The position numbers were made by a program, and so were the translations under genes. A DNA stretch of 64,000 bases, taken from assembly GCF_008124765.1 (NCBI RefSeq), contig NZ_VNHS01000004.1, positions 1 through 64,000 on the forward strand. The letters are read 5' to 3'. The notes beneath the pieces are model-generated. The model was not told the origin of the DNA. It did no database searches and saw nothing but the letters and a program-made list of their open reading frames with translations. Below, piece by piece: positions 29,478-38,717 of this stretch (position 1 is the stretch's first letter; every line of letters begins with the position of its first letter). Source of the DNA: Paenibacillus methanolicus. Lineage in GTDB: Bacteria > Bacillota > Bacilli > Paenibacillales > Paenibacillaceae.

Positions 29478-30590
29478 ATGGCTACACAACCCCAACCAGA
29501 ACGCAAATCACGCAAATGGAAGTGGATGGCCGCGGTGATGGCGTTCGTTCTTGTGACGGGCACCCTCGGCTATGTCAACCGGGCGACGTTGGCTTCCTGG
29601 GGATTCGACTTGTTCTTGGCCGATCAGGTGAAGAAGAAGCTCGATCAATCCTACAAGCCGCTCGAGGGCCGCGAGGTGAAGCGGGTCGCGCAGACGAAGA
29701 AGGAAGATCCGTTCACGCTGCTGCTGCTCGGCGTTGATCAGCGCGATCAGGAGATCGGCCGATCGGACACGATGATTTACACGGTCGTGCGTCCAAGCGA
29801 CGGAGCGATGCTCATGATCTCGATCCCGCGCGATACGTACGCGATCATCGTCGGGAAGACGAAGAAGAACGGCGAACCGTGGGAAGACAAGATTACCCAT
29901 GCCTACGCATTCGGCGGCCCGGCCATGTCGGTCGAAACCGTCGAGAAGTTGTTCGGCTCTCATGTGGATCATTACGCCACCATTAATTTCAATGGATTCC
30001 GCGATGTGATCGATGCCATGGGAGGCATTGCGCTGCCAATCACCGAAGATTTGGTCAACGACGACGCAGACCATGAGAAATTCGTGGTAAAAGCCGGGCA
30101 AGACAAGTACAACGGCAAGGACGCGCTCAACTATGTCCGTTATCGGGAGGATGCGGGCGGCGATATGAGCCGGACCGGCCGGCATCAGATTTTCTTGAAC
30201 GCGATCATGGAGAAGGCCTCGAAAGTCGGGCAATGGACGAAAATTCCGGAACTTATCGATATTATGGGTCATAACTTCAGCACTGATTTAACCTCCACGC
30301 AGATGATCAATTTGGCCAAAAGCATGCTGCAGACCGAGACGCGCACGATTTATAGCCACACGCTAAAAGGAGACGGCCACCGGAAATCGAAAGGCGGCGC
30401 GTGGTACTACTTCGCGGACGAAACGGATCTGGATGCGGTTGGCGCATTGATCGAGGCCTGGCTGGACCCGAAGCTGACCAAGAGCCAGCTGCCGCTGCCG
30501 GAGGAATATGAGAAGAGCAAGGCTGCGAACACCGCGGCGACGACAATGACTGTGCGCTCGTCCGCGGTTTCGGAGGCCGCTGCGCCGTAA
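29478..30590 (+). CDS. LytR-CpsA-Psr (LCP) family cell-wall glycopolymer ligase
   Basis: The product is 370 aa. A short basic cytoplasmic tail precedes one transmembrane helix (about residues 15-35), placing the LCP domain outside the cell. LCP signatures are FTLLLLGVDQRD, GRSDTMIYTVVRP, MISIPRDTYA, and the Arg-rich NYVRYREDAGGDMSRTGRHQ. These enzymes move teichoic acids or other polymers from undecaprenyl carriers to peptidoglycan. The C-terminal tail is Ala/Thr/Ser-rich. It is monocistronic with a ribosome site GGAG further upstream than usual. Substrate not predictable. Confidence 0.93.
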   Translation: MATQPQPERKSRKWKWMAAVMAFVLVTGTLGYVNRATLASWGFDLFLADQVKKKLDQSYKPLEGREVKRVAQTKKEDPFTLLLLGVDQRDQEIGRSDTMIYTVVRPSDGAMLMISIPRDTYAIIVGKTKKNGEPWEDKITHAYAFGGPAMSVETVEKLFGSHVDHYATINFNGFRDVIDAMGGIALPITEDLVNDDADHEKFVVKAGQDKYNGKDALNYVRYREDAGGDMSRTGRHQIFLNAIMEKASKVGQWTKIPELIDIMGHNFSTDLTSTQMINLAKSMLQTETRTIYSHTLKGDGHRKSKGGAWYYFADETDLDAVGALIEAWLDPKLTKSQLPLPEEYEKSKAANTAATTMTVRSSAVSEAAAP

Positions 30591-30600
30591 GCAGCTGGCA

Positions 30601-30651
30601 CAAGGTGAAACGGCTATCCCCGTCTTTGAGGACGTAGCGCGTTTCATTCCG
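30601..30651. repeat. Dispersed ~50-bp hairpin element, copy 1
   Basis: This stretch downstream of the LCP gene matches 51080-51129 at about 80% identity, both starting CAAGGTGAA and ending GTTTCATTCCG. It can fold with GTGAAAC/GTTTCAT as the outer stem and CGTC/GACG as the inner stem. Confidence 0.65.
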
Positions 30652-30767
30652 CGATATGAAATAGAGGATGATTTATAAGCGTACAACTAAATAAATTCCT
30701 ATATTTCAAGAGAGCCGCGAGCGACACGCGCCAGGGGGTCAAAACTAGGGAGTAGGAGATCATCTGG

Positions 30768-31205
30768 ATGAATATTGCATTTTTCTTATTACCGAAACAA
30801 GAAGTCGTCTGCCTCTCGACCGAAGCGACGCTGAGGCAAACGCTGGAGCGGATGGAGCATCACCGGTACACGTCGGTGCCGATTCTCGATCGCGACGGCT
30901 GCTACGCGGGCACCGTGACGGAAGGCGATCTATTATGGTATATGAAGAACAACCCGGAACTGACATTCGAACAGACGCACCGGGTGAAGCTATCCGATGT
31001 CCAGCTTCGGCTGGCGCACCGCGCGGTGCGCATCGACGCCAATATGGAAGACTTGGTGTCGCTGGCGAAGCTGCAGAACTTCGTCCCCGTGATCGACGAC
31101 ATGAACCGGTTCATCGGCATCGTGAGACGAAGCGACATTATCGACTACTGCGAGAAGCTGATCGTGAGCGGCGGGGCGGAGATGAAGGAGATCGCCGCCG
31201 GTTAA
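30768..31205 (+). CDS. CBS domain pair protein
   Basis: The product is 145 aa and is essentially two CBS motifs. The first spans about residues 14-55 (ATLRQTLERMEHHRYTSVPI, GTVTEGDLLWYM). The second is about 85-130 (LVSLAKLQNFVPVIDDM, GIVRRSDIIDYC). Such Bateman modules bind adenosyl ligands (AMP, ATP, c-di-AMP or SAM). No effector domain is attached, so the partner is unknown. gdpP, which degrades c-di-AMP, lies 3.5 kb downstream, but any link is speculation. A strong terminator follows. Confidence 0.88.
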   Translation: MNIAFFLLPKQEVVCLSTEATLRQTLERMEHHRYTSVPILDRDGCYAGTVTEGDLLWYMKNNPELTFEQTHRVKLSDVQLRLAHRAVRIDANMEDLVSLAKLQNFVPVIDDMNRFIGIVRRSDIIDYCEKLIVSGGAEMKEIAAG

Positions 31206-31281
31206 ACGCGTTTGCGAATTGCGCAGCGACGTAGTACGATTAAGGAAACGGTTGGAAGCGTGGCAAACCAAAGCAATAGCA

Positions 31282-31312
31282 AAGGGCCGTCCTCCCAAGG
31301 GGACGGCCCTTC
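31282..31312 (+). terminator. Terminator of the CBS gene
   Basis: AAGGGCCGTCC (31282-31292) and GGACGGCCCTT (31301-31311) form a perfect 11-bp stem. Few Ts follow, so it may act mainly as a stable hairpin. Confidence 0.75.
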
Positions 31313-31333
31313 TACATGTAGGAGGCGTAGGGA

Positions 31334-33388
31334 ATGAGCAGCAGGCAGGATCGAAACAAGCGGGGACGCGGGTCGATGCGGGGTATTATGGTGATCGCCA
31401 TCGTCCTCGTGCTCGGATTCGCGGGCTATTTGGCTTACTCGATGACGCAAGAGGACTCGCAATCGCCGGGGAATACCGTGGAGCAAGGGTCCGGTAATGG
31501 CGGCACCGGCGGTAACGCGGAAGACGCCAATAATGGGCAAGCCGGCGGAACCAACGCTCCAGGCAGCGGGGGCGAGAATGCCGGCGAGGGTGAAGGCGAA
31601 GCGACGGACAAGCCGGAACAGACGCCGGCGGAGCTGTTGGAGGCGACCGTCACGGAGGCGGACTTGGCGAAGGAATATGATATCGTCATTACCGGCGGGC
31701 GCGTCATCAACCCGGAGACGAAGCTGGATCAGGAAGGACTCAATGTCGGCGTAACGGACGGCACGGTCGGCGTCGTGACGTCCAAGACGCTCAAGGGCAA
31801 GAAGACGATCGACGCCAAGGGACTGGTGGTCTCGCCGGGCTTCATCGATAACCTGTCGTACGACCCGAATCCGCTCGGCGTCTGGCAGAAGATCGGCGAC
31901 GGCGTGACGAGCAATATCGCGATGCATGGCGGTACGTCGACGCCGAAGGCGTGGTATGCGCATTACGAGCGCGATATGCCGCCGGTTCACTTCGGCGCGT
32001 CCTATTTCTACACGCAAGCGCGGAATCAGTTCAAGTTGAGCCGCTACGACGCGGCCAAGCCCGAGCAGATCGCGAAGCTGCGCGAGCAGGCGGAAGAAGC
32101 GCTGAACAACGGGGCGCTCGGCATCTCGTTCAGTCTCGAATACGTGCCGGGCATCTCCGCGGAGGAGATTATCTCGCTTATGGAACTCGCCAACGAATAC
32201 AATGTGCCGGTATACTTCCATGGCCGCTATTCCGACGCCGAGGCGCCGGGCACGGAGCTGGAAGGGACGCAGGAGCTGATCGACTACGGCGAGAAGACGG
32301 GCGCAGCGGTACATATCGACCATATCAACAGTACGGGCGGCACGTTCTCCATGCAGGAGGCGCTCGGCATGATCGAGAAGGCCCGTGCGGAAGGCTACGA
32401 TATTACGGCATGCGTGTACCCGTATGATTATTGGGGGACGTACCTGAACTCCGCTCGCTTCGACGAAGGCTGGCAGGAGCGGTTCCGTATTTCTTACGAC
32501 GATCTTCAGATCGCCGGCACGACGGAACGTCTGACGAAAGAGAGCTTCGCCAAGTATCAGAAGGAAGGCAAGCTGGCGGTTGCATACGCCATTCCGGCAG
32601 AAGCGGTCGTACAAGCGTTCCAGGCGCCGTTCGTCATGATCGGCAGCGACGCGATCCTGGAGCCGAGCAACAATAACCATCCGCGCGCGTCGGGCACGTT
32701 CGCGCGCACTCTCGGCATGTACGTACGCGATCAGAAGGTCATGTCGCTCATGGACGGCATCGCCAAGCTGTCTCTCATGCCGGCTCAGCGACTGGAGAAG
32801 CAGGCGCCGGCGCTTCGCAAGAAGGGCCGCATCGCGAAAGGCATGGACGCGGATATCGTCATTTTCAACCCGAATACGGTCACCGATAAATCGACGGTCG
32901 AGAATCCGGAGCTCATGTCGGCCGGCATCGACTACGTGCTCGTAGCGGGCCAGGTCGTGCTCGACCACGGCACGATGAACAAGAAGGTGCGGCTGGGCGA
33001 ACCGCTGCGCAGCCAATTCCAGCGGGTCGGCGCGAATACGGCGGCCGGCACGCTGCAGTGGGAAGGCGCAAGCTATCCGGTGCTAAGCTATAATCAAGCC
33101 AGCTATGTGGACGTCGAGGCGCTCGCGGAACACGGGTATACGCTGACGTGGGACGAAGTGACCAAGACATTCGCCTTGGCGAAGGGCGAAGGCGGTCAGA
33201 CGGCCGGCACGGCAGGCCAGATGCCGAAGAACGGCGAGCTGATGCTCGAACGCGGCTACCGCGTCGTATCGGGCGAAGCAAGCAGCGAGTTGCTGTCGAT
33301 CGGCAAGCGCGAATTCGCGCCGGTGTCGTTCCTGACAACGCTCGGCCTTGCCGCCGAGAACGACGGCGATGCCTGGACGATCGAATAA
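31334..33388 (+). CDS. Membrane-anchored amidohydrolase, D-aminoacylase-like, with amine-oxidase-type C-terminal domain
   Basis: The product is 684 aa. One N-terminal transmembrane helix (about residues 16-35) precedes a Gly/Ala/Glu-rich linker to about residue 95. An amidohydrolase domain follows (about 100-560) resembling N-acyl-D-amino-acid deacylases: ITGGRVINPETKL, VVSPGFID, GALGISFSLEYVPG, YFHGRYS, VHIDHINSTGG, GSDAILEP and a RIAKGMDADIVIFNP tail. The usual HTH metal pair after PGFID is replaced by NLSYD, while the later His, His and Asp ligands remain. The last ~110 residues resemble copper-amine-oxidase N-terminal-like repeats found in Paenibacillus exoproteins. The catalytic domain should be extracellular. 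Substrate unknown. Confidence 0.8.
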   Translation: MSSRQDRNKRGRGSMRGIMVIAIVLVLGFAGYLAYSMTQEDSQSPGNTVEQGSGNGGTGGNAEDANNGQAGGTNAPGSGGENAGEGEGEATDKPEQTPAELLEATVTEADLAKEYDIVITGGRVINPETKLDQEGLNVGVTDGTVGVVTSKTLKGKKTIDAKGLVVSPGFIDNLSYDPNPLGVWQKIGDGVTSNIAMHGGTSTPKAWYAHYERDMPPVHFGASYFYTQARNQFKLSRYDAAKPEQIAKLREQAEEALNNGALGISFSLEYVPGISAEEIISLMELANEYNVPVYFHGRYSDAEAPGTELEGTQELIDYGEKTGAAVHIDHINSTGGTFSMQEALGMIEKARAEGYDITACVYPYDYWGTYLNSARFDEGWQERFRISYDDLQIAGTTERLTKESFAKYQKEGKLAVAYAIPAEAVVQAFQAPFVMIGSDAILEPSNNNHPRASGTFARTLGMYVRDQKVMSLMDGIAKLSLMPAQRLEKQAPALRKKGRIAKGMDADIVIFNPNTVTDKSTVENPELMSAGIDYVLVAGQVVLDHGTMNKKVRLGEPLRSQFQRVGANTAAGTLQWEGASYPVLSYNQASYVDVEALAEHGYTLTWDEVTKTFALAKGEGGQTAGTAGQMPKNGELMLERGYRVVSGEASSELLSIGKREFAPVSFLTTLGLAAENDGDAWTIE

Positions 33389-33440
33389 CGGCTAACCGAC
33401 CCCGATAGCGCGCGGATCGGTCCCATAGGCAAAGCAAGAG

Positions 33441-33466
33441 ACGCTCCCGGCAATGGGGGCGTTTTT
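33441..33466 (+). terminator. Terminator of the amidohydrolase gene
   Basis: ACGCTCCC and GGGGGCGT form an 8-bp stem, followed by Ts. A decayed look-alike is at about 33589-33619. The remaining gap to 33763 has no gene I can support. Confidence 0.8.
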
Positions 33467-33763
33467 GCATGGCGTCCATAAGGACCACGGCTCATTGGAG
33501 CGCGTGGCGATGTTGGGAATAGACCCGTTGCGTAGCAGCGCCGAAACGCCGGCCTCTTGCAAGGGTGTCGGCTTCATGTTTAGGCGAAGGCGCTTCCGGC
33601 AACGGGGGCGTCCTTCTGCCGCGAGTCTCGCAGCGCTTCTTCGCTGCTCACATCGGCAAGCCATGCGTCTTAGCTGGTCATGCGGGTAATAGACTAAAGC
33701 AAAGGCGGCCTAGACCGCTGGTTAGCGGCCCAACAGGCACCATTCTAGTTGCCTGATGTTTTA

Positions 33764-33772
33764 TGTTATAAT
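33764..33772 (+). promoter_or_regulatory. Extended -10 promoter of yybS-gdpP-rplI
   Basis: TGTTATAAT is an extended -10 with a perfect TATAAT (33767-33772). The -35 region 17 bp upstream is weak. It lies about 50 bp upstream of the yybS start. Confidence 0.65.
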
Positions 33773-33822
33773 GAGGACTACAGTTTAGGCATACAACTTC
33801 ATCCTGCAAGAGGTGAACGGGC

Positions 33823-34725
33823 TTGAGAACCGGCATGAAATCTTTGTTATGGAGCGCGCTCCTGCTGGCGCTGCTGCTCGCCGTCGCCGTTCCGCTGCTG
33901 AACGCGCTTGCGCTGGCCGTGATGTTGGTTCCCGCGGTTCTGTTGTATGCGACCTTATCGAAGCCCATGTTCGCCGTTCATATGGGGGCCGTATACGGCA
34001 TCGCGCTGGCGATTATGGGCCCGCCCGCGCTTATCGTCGGGCTGTTCTTCGTGGTGCCGGCCATCGTGATGGGGCATCTGTACCGGAAGGGCGCTCCGGC
34101 GCGCAAAGTCGTCACCGCGACGTTGCTGACGCTTCTCGCGGAGCTGATGCTCGAACTGGTGCTGCTGGACCGGTTGTTCGATATGTCCTTGCTGACCGAG
34201 ATCCGCGATCTCATTCTCCAGGCTACGGGCGATCTGGACGCGCAAGGGCTGCTGCCGGCAACGTGGGGCGCGGATATGACGGACGCGTTCATTCAGACGA
34301 TGATTCATTCGATTCCGATGACGATGATCACGGTGGCGTTCCTGTATGCGGTCATTACGCACGCCATCGCACGGCCGCTGCTGCGCGCATCGGGAATCGA
34401 GGTTCCCGGCTTGCAGAAGGCGCGCGAATGGATGCTTCCGCGCCTTATGGTGTTTTATTATTTGATCGTGCTGTTCGCCGACATGGTCGTTCCCGATCAG
34501 GGCGATTCTTTTCTGACGGTGGCACTGCTGAACCTCGTACCGCTCATGCGGCTCGCGTTTACGATTCAAGCGATCGGGTTTTTCTTTTATGTGGCCCATC
34601 AACGGGGCTGGAGCAGAGTCGTGCCGATTCTGCTTGGAGCGCTCGTCGTGGCTTTTCCTCCGCTCAGCTTGATTGGGGTATTCGATGCCGCATTCCCCAT
34701 CCGCGCAGCGTTCAAGAAACCGTAA
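33823..34725 (+). CDS. yybS: YybS family membrane protein (DUF2232)
   Basis: The product is 300 aa with about eight hydrophobic helices, including LALLLAVAVPLLNALALAVM, ALIVGLFFVVPAIVMGHLYR and VFYYLIVLFADMVV. Its length, topology and position before gdpP-rplI-dnaB match DUF2232/YybS. Function is unknown; it may be a transport-like component. It starts at a TTG (33823) with AAGAGGTGAACGGGC upstream. gdpP follows after 19 bp. Confidence 0.88.
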   Translation: MRTGMKSLLWSALLLALLLAVAVPLLNALALAVMLVPAVLLYATLSKPMFAVHMGAVYGIALAIMGPPALIVGLFFVVPAIVMGHLYRKGAPARKVVTATLLTLLAELMLELVLLDRLFDMSLLTEIRDLILQATGDLDAQGLLPATWGADMTDAFIQTMIHSIPMTMITVAFLYAVITHAIARPLLRASGIEVPGLQKAREWMLPRLMVFYYLIVLFADMVVPDQGDSFLTVALLNLVPLMRLAFTIQAIGFFFYVAHQRGWSRVVPILLGALVVAFPPLSLIGVFDAAFPIRAAFKKP

Positions 34726-34744
34726 GTACAGGGGCGAAGTGAAG

Positions 34745-36706
34745 ATGCCGAAGTTTTTGATTAAACGCTGGCACGGGATGCACCATCTATGGGCATTCGT
34801 GCTCATGCTGCTGCTCACGGTCGCCGTGGCGTGGTACGAATGGAAGCTGGGCCTTGTCGGCTTGCTGCTGTCCGGCGCCGTGGGCGTCTACTCCTGGATG
34901 GCGGAGCGCGCGTTCCGGCGCGATCTGAAGACCTATCTGGGCACGCTCTCGTACCGGGTGAAGAAAGCCGGCAGCGAGGTTATCAGCGAATTGCCGTTCG
35001 GCATTATCCTCTACAACGAGGAGAAGACGGTCGAATGGCACAACTCGTTCGTGACGCACATGCTGGAGCGGGACTCGGTCGTCGGCGAGTCGCTTACCGA
35101 CCTGTTCCCGATGCTGGCGCAGGCCAAGGACAAGGAAGGCACCGTGGAAGCGGTCATCGGCCAAGAAGTGTACGAGCTGATGTTCCGCTTCGAGGAACGG
35201 CTGCTGTATGTCCGCAATATTACGCAGCGCTGGGAGTTGGCCAGACGCTACGAGGACGAGAAGCTGGCGATCGGCATCGTCATGATGGATAATCTGGAGG
35301 AAGTGACGCAGGGGATGGATGACCAGCAGCGTAGCCAACTCCTCTCCAAGGTCACGGCCGAGATTACGGAATGGTCGCAGAAATTCCAGGTGTATCTGAA
35401 GCGTCTGACGAGCGATCGGTATCTCGTGATTACCGACCAACGGACGCTGAAACAGCTCGAGCTGTCCCGGTTCGTGCTGCTCGACGAAGTGCGCGAGATG
35501 ACCGCCGATCAGAAAATCCCGATGACGCTCAGCATCGGCTTCGCCGCCGGCGCGGAGACGATCGTCGAGCTGGGGCAGTGGGCGCAGACGAGCCTGGATA
35601 TCGCGCTCGGCCGCGGCGGCGACCAGGCAGCGGTGAAGGTCGGACAGCGGCAGACGTTCTACGGCGGCAAGTCCAACGCGGTGGAGAAACGCACCCGCGT
35701 CCGCGCGCGCGTCGTGGCCCACGCCCTGCGCGACCTCATCAAGGAATGCGACAACATCGTCATCATGGGGCACAAAATGCCGGACATGGACGCGATCGGC
35801 GCCGCCATCGGCGTGCTGAAAGCCGCGCAGCTCTTCCATAAGGATGCCCACATCGTGCTGGAAGGGATCAATCCGGCCATCCAGAAGATGATGGAGAATT
35901 TGAAGGAAGACGAGAAGCTGTTCAAGCGGTTCGTCTCGCCTGAACAAGCGCTCGGCCTGATCGAAGCGGGCACGCTCGTCGTCGTCGTCGACACGCATAA
36001 GGCGTCGATGGTGAAGGAGCCGAAGCTGCTGCAGCAGGCGGGCAAAATCGTCGTCATCGACCATCACCGCCGCGGCGAGGAGTTTATCAACAACGCCATT
36101 CTCGTCTACATGGAGCCGTACGCATCCTCTACGTGCGAGCTGGTCACGGAGCTGCTGCAATACATCCATGACCGCGTCGTGCTCGACGTGCGCGAGTCGA
36201 CGGCGCTGCTGGCGGGCATTACGGTGGACACGAAGAGCTTCTCGCTTCGCACCGGCTCCCGCACGTTCGAGGCGGCCTCGTTCCTGCGCCGCAGCGGCGC
36301 GGATACGACGATGATCCAGAAGATGCTCAAGGAAGACCTGGCCGAATACATCAAGAAGGCGGAGATGATCAAACATGCCGAGATTCTGTATGAGCATGTG
36401 GCGATCGCCGTCACGGAGCCAGGGCGCAAATATTCGCAGCTGCTGATCGCGCAGTCCGCGGACACGCTGCTGAACATGACCGACGTGCTGGCCTCGTTCG
36501 TCATTGGCGAGCGTCAGGACGGCCTGATCGGAGTCAGCGCCCGGTCGCTCGGTCATATGAACGTCCAGATCGTCATGGAACGGATGGGCGGCGGCGGTCA
36601 TCTGACCAACGCGGCCGCGCAGCTGGAAGGCTCCGTCTCCGAGGTGGCCCACAAATTAAAGCAGGTGCTTCGCGATATTGAAGAGGAAGAGGGGTTATTC
36701 GAATGA
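34745..36706 (+). CDS. gdpP: Cyclic-di-AMP phosphodiesterase GdpP
   Basis: The product is 653 aa. Two N-terminal transmembrane helices (about residues 13-50) are followed by a degenerate PAS domain, a degenerate GGDEF domain (about 170-310), and a DHH/DHHA1 phosphodiesterase: [34 protein letters not shown] and [15 protein letters not shown]. GdpP hydrolyses c-di-AMP to pApA and thereby sets potassium, cell-wall and beta-lactam tolerance. The ATG at 34745 has GGGGCGAAG upstream. The stop overlaps rplI by 4 nt. Confidence 0.96.
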   Translation: MPKFLIKRWHGMHHLWAFVLMLLLTVAVAWYEWKLGLVGLLLSGAVGVYSWMAERAFRRDLKTYLGTLSYRVKKAGSEVISELPFGIILYNEEKTVEWHNSFVTHMLERDSVVGESLTDLFPMLAQAKDKEGTVEAVIGQEVYELMFRFEERLLYVRNITQRWELARRYEDEKLAIGIVMMDNLEEVTQGMDDQQRSQLLSKVTAEITEWSQKFQVYLKRLTSDRYLVITDQRTLKQLELSRFVLLDEVREMTADQKIPMTLSIGFAAGAETIVELGQWAQTSLDIALGRGGDQAAVKVGQRQTFYGGKSNAVEKRTRVRARVVAHALRDLIKECDNIVIMGHKMPDMDAIGAAIGVLKAAQLFHKDAHIVLEGINPAIQKMMENLKEDEKLFKRFVSPEQALGLIEAGTLVVVVDTHKASMVKEPKLLQQAGKIVVIDHHRRGEEFINNAILVYMEPYASSTCELVTELLQYIHDRVVLDVRESTALLAGITVDTKSFSLRTGSRTFEAASFLRRSGADTTMIQKMLKEDLAEYIKKAEMIKHAEILYEHVAIAVTEPGRKYSQLLIAQSADTLLNMTDVLASFVIGERQDGLIGVSARSLGHMNVQIVMERMGGGGHLTNAAAQLEGSVSEVAHKLKQVLRDIEEEEGLFE

Positions 36707-37146
36707 AAGTAATCTTTTTGCAAGACGTCAAAGGGCAGGGCAAGAAAGGCGAAGTAAAGGAAGTATCGGAAGGTTACGTGCGCAATTTCTTGCTGCCGAA
36801 AGGGCTCGTCAAAGCCGCATCGGATGGCAACCTGAAAACGCTGGATATCCAGAAGGCAGCCGAAGTGAAGCGCAAGGAGAAGGAAAAAGAAGACGCGCAG
36901 GCGTTCGCCGCGAAGCTCGAGGCGATCACGGTCGTCGTCAAGACGAAGTCCGGCGCGGACGGCCGCCTGTTCGGCTCCGTCACGAGCAAGCAGATCGCCG
37001 AAGCGCTTGAGAAGCAAGGTCACAAGATCGACAAGCGCAAAATCGAGCTGGATGAGCCGATTCGCGCGCTTGGCTACACGAACGTGCCGGTCAAATTGCA
37101 TCCGGAAGTCAAAGCAACGCTTAAAGTGCAGACGGTTGAAGAATAA
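36703..37146 (+). CDS. rplI: 50S ribosomal protein L9
   Basis: The product is 147 aa: [20 protein letters not shown] and [19 protein letters not shown] form the N-terminal domain. A long charged central helix and a C-terminal domain with [16 protein letters not shown] follow. Its ATG lies inside the gdpP stop region, so it is translationally coupled. Confidence 0.98.
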   Translation: MKVIFLQDVKGQGKKGEVKEVSEGYVRNFLLPKGLVKAASDGNLKTLDIQKAAEVKRKEKEKEDAQAFAAKLEAITVVVKTKSGADGRLFGSVTSKQIAEALEKQGHKIDKRKIELDEPIRALGYTNVPVKLHPEVKATLKVQTVEE

Positions 37147-37179
37147 TACTACAGTGGGTAAAGGAGACAAGCGAAAACA

Positions 37180-38544
37180 ATGAGCGATGAACAGCTGATG
37201 TTTGACCGTGTACCCCCGCAGAATACAGAAGCCGAGCAGGCGGTCCTTGGTGCCGTCCTGATCCAAGCCGAGTCGCTCGTCACGGCGATGGAGCGGCTGC
37301 GCAGCGAAGACTTCTACACGCCGTCTCACCAGTTGATTTATGAAGCCATGGTCGAGCTGGGGGAAGCGAATCAGCCGATTGACCTTGTCACATTAACCGC
37401 CCATCTGCAAGGCAAACAGCAGCTTGAAGAGGTCGGCGGCGTGAGCTATTTGGCGAAGCTCGCGGGCGCGGTTCCGACCGCGGCCAACGTGGACTACTAT
37501 GCGCAGATCGTCGAAGAGAAGTCCCTATTGCGGCGCCTGATCCGCACGGCGACCCAGATCGTATCCAATGGTTACGCGGCCGCCGAAGACGTCGGCATCA
37601 TGCTGAACGAAGCGGAGCAGCGCATTCTCGAGCTGTCCAACCGACGTTCGAGCAGCGGGTTCGTCTCCATCCGCGATGTGTTGATGGAAGCGTTCGAGCG
37701 CGTAGAAATTCTGTATTCGAATAAAGGCACTTCGACGGGCATTCCCTCGGGGTTCGTGGATTTGGATAAAATGACGGCCGGTTTCCAACGAAACGACTTG
37801 ATTATCGTGGCGGCCCGTCCTTCCGTAGGCAAAACCGCCTTCGCGCTCAATATCGCCCAGAACGTCGGGGTGCGCGCGAAGGAAACGGTCGCGATCTTCT
37901 CGCTCGAGATGTCGGCCGTGCAGCTCGTCAACCGGATGATCTGCGCGGAATCGAACGTCGATGCGGGACGTCTGCGGACCGGCTACCTGGAAGGGGATGA
38001 CTGGGAGAAGCTGACGATGGCGATCAGCGCCTTGTCCGAAGCGCAAATCTACATCGACGACACGCCCGGCATTACGGTAGCCGATATCCGCGCCAAGTGC
38101 CGCCGCCTGAAGAAAGAGCGCGGTCTCGGCATGATTCTGATCGATTACCTCCAGCTGATCCAGGGCCGAGGCAAAGCCGGCGAGAACCGGCAGCAGGAAG
38201 TATCGGAGATCTCCCGTACGCTGAAGCAGATCGCGCGCGAACTCGAAGTGCCGGTCATCGCGCTGTCGCAGCTCTCCCGCGGCGTCGAGCAGCGGCAGGA
38301 CAAGCGTCCGATGATGTCCGACCTTCGGGAATCCGGATCGATCGAGCAGGATGCCGACATCGTCGCGTTCTTGTACCGGGACGACTACTACGACAAGGAA
38401 TCCGAGAAGAAAAACATCATCGAGATCATCATCGCCAAGCAGCGTAACGGCCCGGTTGGCACCGTGGAGCTGGCGTTCCTCAAGAGCTTCAACAAATTCG
38501 TCAGTTTGGACCGGACGCACCAAGAGCCCGGACAAGCCTCGTAA
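37180..38544 (+). CDS. dnaB: Replicative DNA helicase (DnaB; dnaC in Bacillus naming)
   Basis: The product is 454 aa. The N-terminal collar domain begins FDRVPPQNTEAEQAVLGAVL. The RecA-like motor has Walker A VAARPSVGKTAFALNIAQN, Walker B MILIDYLQLIQG and RGVEQRQDKRPMMSDLRESG with the DADIVAFLYRD motif. It unwinds DNA at the fork with DnaG. It follows rplI by 33 bp and ends at a terminator that also carries a PurR-like dyad. Confidence 0.98.
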   Translation: MSDEQLMFDRVPPQNTEAEQAVLGAVLIQAESLVTAMERLRSEDFYTPSHQLIYEAMVELGEANQPIDLVTLTAHLQGKQQLEEVGGVSYLAKLAGAVPTAANVDYYAQIVEEKSLLRRLIRTATQIVSNGYAAAEDVGIMLNEAEQRILELSNRRSSSGFVSIRDVLMEAFERVEILYSNKGTSTGIPSGFVDLDKMTAGFQRNDLIIVAARPSVGKTAFALNIAQNVGVRAKETVAIFSLEMSAVQLVNRMICAESNVDAGRLRTGYLEGDDWEKLTMAISALSEAQIYIDDTPGITVADIRAKCRRLKKERGLGMILIDYLQLIQGRGKAGENRQQEVSEISRTLKQIARELEVPVIALSQLSRGVEQRQDKRPMMSDLRESGSIEQDADIVAFLYRDDYYDKESEKKNIIEIIIAKQRNGPVGTVELAFLKSFNKFVSLDRTHQEPGQAS

Positions 38545-38573
38545 ACCGCACTTATTCGTTTTTCATATGTCAT

Positions 38574-38617
38574 ATTTCCGAACGATTGTATGGAACCCCA
38601 TGCAATCGTTCGTTTTT
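38574..38617 (+). promoter_or_regulatory. Terminator of dnaB overlapping a PurBox-like dyad
   Basis: GAACGATTG and CAATCGTTC form a perfect 9-bp stem followed by TTTTTT, a good terminator. The same arms carry ATTTCCGAACGAT (38574-38586), 12 of 13 to the Bacillus PurBox AWWWCCGAACWWT. An inverted, weaker box is at 38605-38617 (11 of 13). The two are 18 bp apart, close to the usual spacing. The purA -35 starts at 38620. Confidence 0.65.
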
Positions 38618-38619
38618 TG

Positions 38620-38648
38620 TTGACTTTGATTTTTAACATTGCTACACT
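38620..38648 (+). promoter_or_regulatory. Promoter of purA
   Basis: TTGACT (38620-38625) and TACACT (38643-38648) are separated by 17 bp, giving a ~60-nt leader before purA. Confidence 0.8.
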
Positions 38649-38717
38649 AAGACTGCTGCCTTTTGCGACCGGCAGTAATTTTCGGTGTGTGCAAATACAT
38701 CGAGTGGGGGTATGAGC

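Noticed and set aside
31202-33016. A 604-codon minus-strand frame antisense to the amidohydrolase
   Set aside because: Arg/Asp/Leu-rich composition typical of the antisense of a GC-rich gene; the plus strand has clear domain motifs.
34787-36652. A 621-codon minus-strand frame antisense to gdpP
   Set aside because: Same antisense artefact; gdpP motifs on the plus strand are complete.
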